A stretch of 64,000 nucleotides of DNA from Scatosoma sp045594025. GTDB taxonomy: Bacteria; Bacillota; Clostridia; Christensenellales; Borkfalkiaceae. This document shows positions 24,356-32,114 of the stretch, piece after piece. Location: NCBI GenBank assembly GCA_045594025.1, contig JAZNXS010000033.1, forward strand, positions 67,941-131,940, given 5' to 3'. The translations under genes and the position numbers were made by a program. Below the pieces are notes generated by a model. The model ran no database searches. It worked only from the letters and a program-made list of their open reading frames with translations, and had not been told where the DNA came from. Every line of letters starts with the position of its first letter. The first letter of the stretch is position 1.

Positions 24356-25661
24356 AGTTCACCTTCGTATCTATGGGTAAAGTCATATATAATTCAAAGC
24401 CTTCGTTCGGCTCGGTAACGATACGTACGTCCCCCCCGAACGTTTTTGCCTTATTTTTCATCGTTGTTAAGCCAAAACCGGCAGGCATGTCCTTATCCAT
24501 GCCCTTTCCGTTGTCGGAGAGCAGGAAACAAATCGTCTCCTCCTCCACCTTCAATTCAAACCAGAACGCCGTTGCGCCGCCATGTCGAAGCCCGTTGGAA
24601 ATCCCCTCCTTTAACGTGTTGCAAAGAAAACGGAATTTCGCCTCTGAAACGGTAATCTCCTCTATTTGCGAACGAATGACAATCTCCGTGCCGTCCATCG
24701 TTTCGTGGATAATCGATTCCAGTTCGCTTTTTAACGTTTTTTGCTCTTGCGAGCCGGAAAGCAAGTGAATGCTTTCTCTCAAACGGTCCAACGTATGCCT
24801 TGCCTGCAAATTTGCCGCGATAATTTTTACCTTTGCGTCTTTGGGGTCTTCGTCAATAATGCGCTTTGCCGCTTCCGTTTGCATAATGACTGTCGCCAAC
24901 GAATGCCCTGCCGTATCGTGAATATCTTTTGCAATACGCTGACGTTCTTCCAAGGCAGTCACTTCCGCAACCACGGCGTATGCCTTTTCCAATTCTTGCT
25001 TATTCGCATCCAGCTCCTTTAACGTTTTGCCTAATTTGATGTACTGGCGATAGAACGCCATGATAATCTGCACCGCCACAAAATGTACGATAAGCGCAAT
25101 CAACGCGGCAAACGATTCACGGAAGATTTGAAGGGAATTTACGTCCCCTTTCGTGATATATACCTGAATCACGTAGCTAATTGCATAAAAGGGCAATGCA
25201 ACGCTGAGCATCCACGTCGCCGAACTGAGGTTTTGCGCAATGAAATAAAATTGCGTCAACAGCAATATAAACAACAATATGGAATATACGCCCTCAACCA
25301 GGACGACAAACCCAAACGCCGCCAAAATTTCGATGATAAAAAACAGGATTTTATGCCGATTTTCAGGTAATACGAACAGCTTTAATATTTCCACGCTGTT
25401 CAAAATAACCACTACGGCAAATACCAATAGGAAATGCCCCCATCTCTGTCCGTCTTGAACCAACTGTTCAATGCTTTGTACCAAACCCAAAATTTCAACG
25501 ATAAACAGCAAAGCAAACAGCGTCCACTTCGCTATAATCAGCACTTTCGCCTCGTCGTTTTGCGCTCCTTCCCCGAAGATACGGTTGAAATATGCTTTTA
25601 CCTTCGTATCTTCGCTTACATTTTGCGCAGTTTCCTTACGCTCTTCTTTCGTCTTTTTCAT
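24336..25661 (-). CDS. Membrane sensor histidine kinase (HisKA_3 / NarX-DesK type)
   Basis: 441 residues. A short cytoplasmic N-terminus is followed by about six transmembrane helices (about 43-205), a coiled-coil linker, the dimerisation/phosphoacceptor helix ALEERQRIAKDIHDTAGHSLA (H248; positions about 237-257) and an ATPase domain with GISNGLRHGGA, LSDNGKGMD and GFGLTTMKNKA. No extracellular sensor domain is visible, so signals are probably sensed in the membrane. It follows radC after 4 bases. Confidence 0.92.
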   Translation of the reverse strand: MKKTKEERKETAQNVSEDTKVKAYFNRIFGEGAQNDEAKVLIIAKWTLFALLFIVEILGLVQSIEQLVQDGQRWGHFLLVFAVVVILNSVEILKLFVLPENRHKILFFIIEILAAFGFVVLVEGVYSILLFILLLTQFYFIAQNLSSATWMLSVALPFYAISYVIQVYITKGDVNSLQIFRESFAALIALIVHFVAVQIIMAFYRQYIKLGKTLKELDANKQELEKAYAVVAEVTALEERQRIAKDIHDTAGHSLATVIMQTEAAKRIIDEDPKDAKVKIIAANLQARHTLDRLRESIHLLSGSQEQKTLKSELESIIHETMDGTEIVIRSQIEEITVSEAKFRFLCNTLKEGISNGLRHGGATAFWFELKVEEETICFLLSDNGKGMDKDMPAGFGLTTMKNKAKTFGGDVRIVTEPNEGFELYMTLPIDTKVNYERAEN

Positions 25662-25665
25662 CGCC

Positions 25666-26370
25666 TTATTCCAAAAAGTTGATTACGGAATACTTTTCGC
25701 TGATTTCGCGCATTCTTCCGCTTAAATAGTAACTGTACATGCCGTTCGGCGCATAGATGATATGTTCGCAAAGCAAACGGTTGTGCATGCTACACAACAC
25801 CTGACAGTTTTTCGTCATGGAATCATCCGCCTCCGATGGCGTCGCCTCGCCAAACGGATGATTATGCACCATCACCGCACCAGAGGCGTTTTTCGTCAAT
25901 AAAAACGAGGAAAGTTCTTCGGGGATTACCCGTACAGTACTGATGCTGTCAATCGAAAAACGCTGTTTCTTAAGAACGCGCCCCTCGCCATCCAGCAAGT
26001 AGAGATCGACAACCTCAACCAACACGTTTTCATACGCCTTCTTTACAAATGGTAAAAAACTACGGGAATCGAATTTTCCATAATACGTTAGCTCTTCCTT
26101 CGCCTTGCGATTTCGCATAAAATGACCGACGCAGCAAAGGTACGCCGCTATGTTCACTCCTACCCCCGACACCTGCTGCAATTCTTCCATGGTCGCCTCG
26201 AACACTTTGTCCACGCTACCAAATTTAAAAATCAACGCATGCGCCAATTCGTTTGTGTTTTTTCTGGGAACAGCATTGTAGAGCAAAATTTCCAACCACT
26301 CATGGTCAGCCAACGCGTCCTTCTGAATTTTTTGATACGCCCGAAGTCGATGCCCTTCATGCAATGACAT
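25666..26370 (-). CDS. radC: RadC-like JAB/MPN-domain protein
   Basis: 234 residues. Helix-hairpin-helix-like part (LQQVSGVGVNIAAYL) then the JAMM metal site VHNHPFGEATPSEADDSMT and the closing CEHIIYAPNGMYSYYLSG, all typical of RadC. The ATG at 26370 follows AAAGGAGAAAGGAT. Despite its name RadC's role in DNA repair is unproven. It is the first gene of a run with a two-component system, a HAD phosphatase and cysK, under a consensus promoter with a palindrome on the -10 box. Confidence 0.9.
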   Translation of the reverse strand: MSLHEGHRLRAYQKIQKDALADHEWLEILLYNAVPRKNTNELAHALIFKFGSVDKVFEATMEELQQVSGVGVNIAAYLCCVGHFMRNRKAKEELTYYGKFDSRSFLPFVKKAYENVLVEVVDLYLLDGEGRVLKKQRFSIDSISTVRVIPEELSSFLLTKNASGAVMVHNHPFGEATPSEADDSMTKNCQVLCSMHNRLLCEHIIYAPNGMYSYYLSGRMREISEKYSVINFLE

Positions 26371-26436
26371 ATCCTTTCTCCTTTGCCGCCTATTGCTTTA
26401 GTCAACCAAAGCTAAAGCGAATTCGTTTTATGAACT

Positions 26437-26457
26437 TACAATAACATCGTTATTGTA
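26437..26457. promoter_or_regulatory. 21-bp palindrome on the radC -10 box (putative operator)
   Basis: TACAATAAC (26437-26445), centre ATC, GTTATTGTA (26449-26457): perfect 9-bp arms. The minus-strand -10 box (TACAAT) is part of one arm, so a bound protein would block transcription. Confidence 0.7.
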
Positions 26458-26480
26458 GCATACTTTACGCCAAATGTCAA
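26452..26480 (-). promoter_or_regulatory. Promoter of the radC operon
   Basis: TTGACA (26475-26480), 17-base spacer, TACAAT (26452-26457). Confidence 0.8.
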
Positions 26481-26528
26481 AGGCAAAGCTGAAAAAAATT
26501 ATTTTTTTACTTTGCACCCTTTATTTTG

Positions 26529-26557
26529 TTTACCAAACGTGAAAAAATGTGTATAAT
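26529..26557 (+). promoter_or_regulatory. Promoter of the dipeptidase gene
   Basis: TTTACC (26529-26534), 17-base spacer, TATAAT (26552-26557), about 37 bases before the start codon. Confidence 0.65.
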
Positions 26558-26594
26558 AATAGTGTAAAAAATGAAACACAAGGAGTATCCTTTC

Positions 26595-28097
26595 ATGGAA
26601 AACGTTATGCAGAAATACTTTGATGAAATCGTAAACGCAACGGTGAATATTTTGAAATTCGATTCCTCGTTGAAAACAGCGGAAGAAAACTATCCGTTCG
26701 GGAAAGAAACGGCGGATTGCCTTGCCTACTTCCTCTCTTTGGCGAGTGATATGGGCTTTGAAACGCATAACTACGACAATTACGTTGGCGAAGTCGTATT
26801 CGGCGAAGGTAAAGAATTTGCCATTCTCGCGCATTTGGACGTTGTCCCTGCCGGTAGCGGTTGGAAATACCCTCCCTTTGGCGGCGTAATCAACGACGAC
26901 GTATCCGAGGGCGGCGTTACGGGCACAAAAATTTGGGGCAGAGGCGCAATGGACGACAAAACACCGGCAATCGTTTGCTTATATGCATTGAAAGCTCTCA
27001 AGGACGAAGGCATCCTTCCCCAGCGTAAAATCAAACTTATCGTCGGTTGCAACGAAGAAGCTGGTTGGAAGTGCATCGAACATTATAACCAAGTGGCGCA
27101 AATGCCCGAAGAAGGATTCACTCCCGACGCAAACTTCCCCGTTATCTACGCAGAAAAAGGCATCTTGCATTTCACCCTTTCCATCCCCATGGAAGATGCA
27201 CCCATGTCTGCGTTGAATGCAGGCGAACGAGTAAATATGGTATGCGATAAAGCCAGCGCGATTTTGACGAGAAAGGCAGCGGAAAACCTCGTATATTATC
27301 AAAACCCGATTGAAGGCACTCGCCTTTCCTATGACAACACCACGAATATTTTGAACGTATACGGAAAGTCTGCGCACGGCTCTACGCCCAATCTCGGTGC
27401 TAACGCACTGCAAGCGCTTCTTTATTTCCTTTCTACCTTCAACGAAAGTGCGAAGAAAGCCTATGACGTACTGTTTAATGACGTGACGGGTTTGAAGACG
27501 TTACAGGATGAAACGGGCGTTTTGACAATGTCCCCCGACGTTGCGGCCTTTAAAGACGGCGTTTTAAAAATCACGACGGATATCCGTTTCCCTGCTACGC
27601 TTAGCCTGGAAACGGTAACGGAAAAATTAGATGCGTTTGGATTTGATTACGTTATCGACAACTATCAAGCGCCTCTTTATAACAATCCCAAAGGGCGTTT
27701 AATCTCAACCCTGGTACGCGTCTATAGCGAAATTACAGGTAAGCAGGAAAGCCCCATCGCTATCGGTGGCGGTACGTATGCAAGAGCATTGAAATGCGGC
27801 TGTGCATTCGGTCCTGAAATCAACGGCGAAGAAGCGACCATTCACCAGGCAAACGAATACGTTACGTTTGACCGCATCCGCTTGATGAGCGACGTATATT
27901 ATGCCGCGATTAAAGCCATCTGCGCTTCCAACGAAAAGGTACGCATCGCTGTCGCTAAACTCGGCAGGAAAATGACGAATTCCAACGAATGCACTGAGGA
28001 AATCTGCCAAGCGGAAGATGCCGAAACGCCTGCGCCCAAAGCACCCATTGAAGGCACTGTTATCGCATCGGCTAAAATTGCCCGCCGTATGAAATAA
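26595..28097 (+). CDS. M20 family dipeptidase (PepV-like, Sapep)
   Basis: 500 residues from the ATG at 26595, preceded by AAGGAG; a reading from 26571 starts before that site. Metal-binding motifs of the M20 clan are complete: LAHLDVVPAG, GRGAMDDKTPA, GCNEEAGWKC and the late GGGTYAR. The lid-domain insertion has SAHGSTPNLGANA. PepV-type enzymes cleave dipeptides, often with an N-terminal beta-Ala or D-residue, in the cytoplasm. The last 30 residues form a basic extension. It is a single-gene unit between its promoter and a strong terminator. Confidence 0.9.
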   Translation: MENVMQKYFDEIVNATVNILKFDSSLKTAEENYPFGKETADCLAYFLSLASDMGFETHNYDNYVGEVVFGEGKEFAILAHLDVVPAGSGWKYPPFGGVINDDVSEGGVTGTKIWGRGAMDDKTPAIVCLYALKALKDEGILPQRKIKLIVGCNEEAGWKCIEHYNQVAQMPEEGFTPDANFPVIYAEKGILHFTLSIPMEDAPMSALNAGERVNMVCDKASAILTRKAAENLVYYQNPIEGTRLSYDNTTNILNVYGKSAHGSTPNLGANALQALLYFLSTFNESAKKAYDVLFNDVTGLKTLQDETGVLTMSPDVAAFKDGVLKITTDIRFPATLSLETVTEKLDAFGFDYVIDNYQAPLYNNPKGRLISTLVRVYSEITGKQESPIAIGGGTYARALKCGCAFGPEINGEEATIHQANEYVTFDRIRLMSDVYYAAIKAICASNEKVRIAVAKLGRKMTNSNECTEEICQAEDAETPAPKAPIEGTVIASAKIARRMK

Positions 28098-28121
28098 TGA
28101 CATAACTTCAAATGATACAAA

Positions 28122-28158
28122 ACCGCCGTTCGGTCAACACGAACGGCGGTACTTTTTT
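28122..28158. terminator. Terminator between the dipeptidase and TetR genes
   Basis: ACCGCCGTTCG (28122-28132) pairs with CGAACGGCGGT (28140-28150), then ACTTTTTTAT. It serves both convergent genes or mainly the plus strand. Confidence 0.9.
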
Positions 28159-28738
28159 ATTCATTATAAAGATAGGACGGCATTCCCGAAAGGACCATAC
28201 TTGCGATATCCTTTGTGAACTCTTCAACCGGTTGCTTTCTCTCCGAATTGAACCACCAGCGGTAAGCTGCAAACATACCTGCTGTGACGTATTCTGCCGC
28301 GATGGTGATTTTATCTTGCGGCATATCGCTGCCCCATGCAAGCAACAGCTGAATTTGCTCTTTCAAATAAACAACCATTTTCGCAATCAGACGGGAATTG
28401 CTATCAATGCGCATCAAGAGCCCGTATAATTCCATATTTTCCTTCAACAGCTCTACCAACGCTTCGAACAAACCGTTGGCATCCATTGTGGAAATATCCA
28501 CTTTCTCCAAAGCACACTCGAACGTATGCACAAGCTCGTTTTCCAGTTCGTCCAAAATCTCGTAAACGCCGCTGTAATAATTGTACACCGTCTTTCTGTC
28601 TACATCCGCGCCGTCCGCAATTTCCTTGACCGTGATTTTTTCCAAATCCTTTTCTGCAAGAAGCTTTACAAAAGAATTTCGAATTGCCTTCTTCGTCCGT
28701 ACTACTCTGCGATCGGGTTTTTTGCCTTCCTTTTCCAT
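28157..28738 (-). CDS. TetR/AcrR family transcriptional regulator
   Basis: 193 residues. The N-terminal helix-turn-helix is clear: KKAIRNSFVKLLAEKDLEKI then TVKEIADGADVDRKTVYNYY (about 15-60). The C-terminal ligand/dimer part is helical (YVTAGMFAAYRWWFNS is typical of the TetR_C_33/DhaS-type group). Its ATG follows AAGGGG. No gene beside it is an obvious target; a palindrome in its own promoter suggests autoregulation. Confidence 0.9.
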   Translation of the reverse strand: MEKEGKKPDRRVVRTKKAIRNSFVKLLAEKDLEKITVKEIADGADVDRKTVYNYYSGVYEILDELENELVHTFECALEKVDISTMDANGLFEALVELLKENMELYGLLMRIDSNSRLIAKMVVYLKEQIQLLLAWGSDMPQDKITIAAEYVTAGMFAAYRWWFNSERKQPVEEFTKDIASMVLSGMPSYLYNE

Positions 28739-28783
28739 GGCCGTTACTTTTTCCCCTTATGTATTTTTTTCTTCACTGAACCC

Positions 28784-28812
28784 ATTATACCACACGTGTG
28801 TAAAAAATGCAA
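28784..28812 (-). promoter_or_regulatory. Promoter of the TetR gene with palindromic operator
   Basis: TTGCAT (28807-28812), 17-base spacer, TATAAT (28784-28789). The spacer carries the perfect palindrome CACACGTGTG (28791-28800), where a repressor would block polymerase. Confidence 0.7.
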
Positions 28813-28849
28813 GACTTTTGCATGTTTTGCCAAGGAAATTACCTAGCGC

Positions 28850-28887
28850 AAAAAAAGATATGCGGCTTGTCAATAACAAGCCGCATA
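28850..28887 (-). terminator. Terminator downstream of the COG2509 flavoprotein gene
   Basis: TATGCGGCTTGT (28859-28870), loop CAATA, ACAAGCCGCATA (28876-28887). The minus strand then reads TCTTTTTTTGCGC. It is about 280 bases past the stop codon of the flavoprotein gene. Confidence 0.8.
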
Positions 28888-29166
28888 CCTTTTAGTGAGA
28901 GAATATGAAAAAAGTTTTTAGTATAGTCGATTTGACCAAAGCGCGCTTCGCATTGAAAGACCTTTGCCGATCCTCTTCAACACGCCACGCTACGTGGACT
29001 TTCGCCCGATAAAATATACAAAGACTACACCGCCTTTGTTAACTTCAATTTTATTCCCGTTTTGTGATAGATATGTGAAAATTGTGTGATAGAATAATGA
29101 AATATATAAATATCTTTCATTGTTTGTTTACAATTAACAGTTTTTCACACTATGAAATGTTTTATT

Positions 29167-30744
29167 TTATCTATTTAACTCTGCAAATACAGCTGACGCT
29201 ACCCGTAAACCGTCCGCCGCGGAAGAAGTAATGCCGCCTGCATAGCCTGCGCCTTCGCCGCAGGGGTATATGCCTTTCACCGTCACCGATTGCATGGTTT
29301 CATCTCGCTCGATGCGAACAGGAGAACTTGTTCTGCTTTCCACACCCGTCAAAATCGCCTCGGGATGGGCGAAGCCTTTCAGCTTTCTATCCATATCCAC
29401 AATCGCCCCTTTCAAGGCATTGATCACGGACATGGGTAGCGTATCACGCAAATCCGCAAAGGTAGTACCTACCGCATACGTTGGCAATACTTCCCCAAAT
29501 TGGCTGCTGCGTCTGTCCGCTAAAAAGTCCCCGACAAGTTGTACGGGCGCTGCGTAGCTTTCTCCGCCAGCCAAAAATGCCGCGCGCTCGATTTTGCGTT
29601 GAAATTCTACGCCAGCCAAGGGAGTATCCCCTTCAAAATCCGCTTTCGTCACCTGCGCGATTAATGCGCTGTTTGCATTGACGCCGTCTCGCGCGTAATT
29701 ACTCATACCGTTTACGACAACGCCACCCTCCTCGCTTGCCGCAGGCATAACGTAGCCGCCCGGGCACATACAGAAGGTAAACGCTGCGCGATCCCCTGCA
29801 TGGGAAACGAGTTTATAATCGGCGGCTGGCAGTTTCGCATACGATGTTCCGTACTGCGCAAATCCGATTTTCGATTGCAAATGTTCGATGCGTACCCCTA
29901 CTGCAAAATCTTTCGCGCGCATATATACGCCGTTCTTTAAAAGCATTTCAAAGGTATCCCTTGCACTGTGGCCAATGGCAAGCACAATGGCGGAAACCGC
30001 TATCTTTTCCGTAGAAAAATCGGTATTTGAGGCTACCGTATCCGCGTTCAAGCGGCGAATTGTAACCTCTTCCAGCTTACCGTTTTTGACGTGAATATCC
30101 TCCAAACGGGTATGGAAAAGCACTTGGCCGCCCTTAGAAAGAATGTATTGCCGCATATTTTTGACAACCATTTTTAATTGATCGCTACCGATATGCGGTT
30201 TTGCTAACCAAAGAATTTCTTTCGGCGCGCCAAAGCGCACAAAAATTTCCAACACTTCCCGATTCCAAGCGCTATGCGTTTGCGTATTCAATTTACCGTC
30301 CGAAAACGTACCTGCACCGCCCTCACCAAACTGGATATTCGTATTCGTATCCAAAATTTTTTCTTGAATAAAACGGTCGATTCGCTTTTCACGGGTTTCC
30401 ACCGAACCGCCACGCTCAATCACGATAGGCGTGATGCCGTGGTCCAGTAAACGAATGGCGCAAAAGAGACCTGCAGGGCCGCTACCAACCACAACAACGG
30501 GATTTTTGGGAAGCTTACTTTGCGGCAAGCGCTCGTATTGCCTTTCCGTCTGTGGAGGCGGCGTTTTCCCAAACTCTATTGTATAGACGTAGCGCAAATT
30601 CCCTTTATCCCTTGCATCCAACGATTTTTTCTTAATGGCAAAATAGCCAACCTTCCCACCAAGCTTTTTCTCAGCAAGGGAAATTAGCGATTTTTCGTCT
30701 TTTTCTATGGATAATTTTACGTCGGATAAGGTAATTAAACGCAT
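29167..30744 (-). CDS. FAD-dependent oxidoreductase, COG2509 type
   Basis: About 525 residues. An N-terminal alpha/beta segment (MRLITLSDVKLSIEKDE to YTIEFGK) precedes the FAD-binding VVVVGSGPAGLFCAIRLL at about 85. QFGEGGAGTFSDGKLNT, the middle part with VLAIGHSARDTFEMLL and the C-terminal GIYPCGEGAGYAGGITSSA are characteristic of this uncharacterised dehydrogenase family. The start at 30744 is preferred over 30756 because GGGGGCAGGT lies just before it; neither site is strong. It is 10-22 bases downstream of the HI0933-like flavoprotein. The substrate is unknown. Confidence 0.85.
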   Translation of the reverse strand: MRLITLSDVKLSIEKDEKSLISLAEKKLGGKVGYFAIKKKSLDARDKGNLRYVYTIEFGKTPPPQTERQYERLPQSKLPKNPVVVVGSGPAGLFCAIRLLDHGITPIVIERGGSVETREKRIDRFIQEKILDTNTNIQFGEGGAGTFSDGKLNTQTHSAWNREVLEIFVRFGAPKEILWLAKPHIGSDQLKMVVKNMRQYILSKGGQVLFHTRLEDIHVKNGKLEEVTIRRLNADTVASNTDFSTEKIAVSAIVLAIGHSARDTFEMLLKNGVYMRAKDFAVGVRIEHLQSKIGFAQYGTSYAKLPAADYKLVSHAGDRAAFTFCMCPGGYVMPAASEEGGVVVNGMSNYARDGVNANSALIAQVTKADFEGDTPLAGVEFQRKIERAAFLAGGESYAAPVQLVGDFLADRRSSQFGEVLPTYAVGTTFADLRDTLPMSVINALKGAIVDMDRKLKGFAHPEAILTGVESRTSSPVRIERDETMQSVTVKGIYPCGEGAGYAGGITSSAADGLRVASAVFAELNR

Positions 30745-30766
30745 ACCTGCCCCCATCTTTTATCTT

Positions 30767-31966
30767 TTACGCTTTATGGATACCGCTTGCCACGCGCATC
30801 GCGGAGGAAAATGCCCATTGAAGATTAAAGCCGCCGCACTGGCCGTCTACGTCTAAAATCTCCCCAGCAAAATAGAGTCCTTCAACAAAGCGACTTTGCA
30901 AGTTTTCATCCGTTTCCGAAAGCGGAATCCCCCCTTTCGTTACCTGTGCATAGTCAAAACCCAAGCTCCCTACTACCTGCAAAGGGAACTTTTTCACAAG
31001 TGTTGCCGCGCGTTTTAAATCCCCATCGGCGCGCTTGATAATCGCCCTGCCAATCTGATTATTCACCACCCCGAACAACAATTCATTATCCGCCAAGTGC
31101 GGAAACGCCAAGCGTTTCTTACGCAAGGTTTCGTAGATTTCCGTCTCGGAAATTGCAGGCAAAAAATCGATTTCAATGCGTACCTGCCCTTGTGGAATCT
31201 TATCCGCAAGGAAGGCAGAAATGCGGAAGACCGCATCCCCGGAAACACCGTAATCCGTGAAAATAATATCCCCCGTCAGTGCCACTTTTTCATCGCCGAC
31301 AATCGCCGTTAATCCACCATCGTTGACGCGAATCCCTTTCAGCGTTTTGGTATGAGCCGTGTCCGTTTTCAGCTGTACTAACGATGGATACAACGCCGTC
31401 ACACTATGGCCAAATTTCTCTGCCAAAGCGTACGCCGTTCCGTCCGTACCGAAATTTTTCGCCGCTTTACCGCCTGCGCAAAGCACAACGTTTTTCGCAA
31501 AATATTGCCTTTCTCCGTCCTTGCTTTCCGCCGTAAGGATAAATCCATCTTTCGTCTTTTCAACGTCGACAATCCGCGTGGAGAGGCAAACGTTGACACC
31601 TTTTTCTTCCAACGCAAAACGCAAAGCGTCGGTAAGCGCGGAAGCTTGGCGACTGGCAGGATACATTCTACCGCGCTCATCCGCGGTCAAAATCACCCCT
31701 AACGAACGGAAGAAATCCGCCATGGCAGTATGATCTGCCTGACGTATAATTTCGCAAATACGCGTCCTTTCCGTCGCTGAACCAAAATACGGCGTTTCCG
31801 CCACGGAAAGATTGCTCACGTTGCCTTGCCCATTTCCCGTAGCGGAAAGCTTTCTGCCTACTCGTTCGCCACGTTCAAAAACGGTCACGTTCTTCTGTTG
31901 TAACGCGCAGGCAAGGAAAAGCCCTGCCGCGCCGCCGCCGATAACGGCTATCTGTATCTTATCCAT
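30767..31966 (-). CDS. HI0933/BaiN-like NAD(P)/FAD-dependent oxidoreductase
   Basis: 399 residues from the ATG at 31966, where the FAD Rossmann motif begins: MDKIQIAVIGGGAAGLFLA. The family signature GRKLSATGNGQGNVSN, the late VTKGGIPLSE and GLYFAGEILDVDGQCGGFNLQ are present. A consensus promoter has its -10 box only 6 bases before this ATG, so longer readings to 32035 are excluded and the mRNA is probably leaderless. BaiN-type enzymes reduce unsaturated bile-acid intermediates in some gut Clostridia, but most family members have no known substrate. Confidence 0.87.
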   Translation of the reverse strand: MDKIQIAVIGGGAAGLFLACALQQKNVTVFERGERVGRKLSATGNGQGNVSNLSVAETPYFGSATERTRICEIIRQADHTAMADFFRSLGVILTADERGRMYPASRQASALTDALRFALEEKGVNVCLSTRIVDVEKTKDGFILTAESKDGERQYFAKNVVLCAGGKAAKNFGTDGTAYALAEKFGHSVTALYPSLVQLKTDTAHTKTLKGIRVNDGGLTAIVGDEKVALTGDIIFTDYGVSGDAVFRISAFLADKIPQGQVRIEIDFLPAISETEIYETLRKKRLAFPHLADNELLFGVVNNQIGRAIIKRADGDLKRAATLVKKFPLQVVGSLGFDYAQVTKGGIPLSETDENLQSRFVEGLYFAGEILDVDGQCGGFNLQWAFSSAMRVASGIHKA

Positions 31967-31972
31967 ACGTAC

Positions 31973-32001
31973 ATTGTACCGCATTTCTATGCGATTGTCA
32001 A
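31973..32001 (-). promoter_or_regulatory. Consensus promoter directly before the HI0933-like gene
   Basis: TTGACA (31996-32001), 17-base spacer, TACAAT (31973-31978). Six bases separate it from the ATG, so the predicted transcription start is the A of the start codon. No ribosome site is present. Confidence 0.8.
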
Positions 32002-32040
32002 TTTTTTTTAAAAATTGCGCAAAATTTTTTTCCACCTGCC

Positions 32041-32069
32041 TTGACTTTTGCGCGTTTTTATATTAAAAT
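32041..32069 (+). promoter_or_regulatory. Promoter of the tandem YegP gene
   Basis: TTGACT (32041-32046), 17-base spacer, TAAAAT (32064-32069). The start is expected near 32076, about 38 bases before the ATG at 32115. Confidence 0.75.
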
Positions 32070-32114
32070 ATTTTCATAATGAAACAATTTACTACAAGCG
32101 AAGAGGAGGTACTT

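Larger units (their letters stand above)
28739..29166. other. 428-base gap: TetR promoter, one terminator, a doubtful 35-codon ORF
   Basis: The left part holds the TetR promoter and operator and the terminator at 28850-28887. A plus-strand ATG at 28905 opens a 35-codon ORF to 29012 (MKKVFSIVDLTKARF start) after only a weak GAGAG, with a small CCACG-cta-CGTGG hairpin inside it. From 29014 to 29166 the sequence is AT-rich with nothing recognised. Confidence 0.5.
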
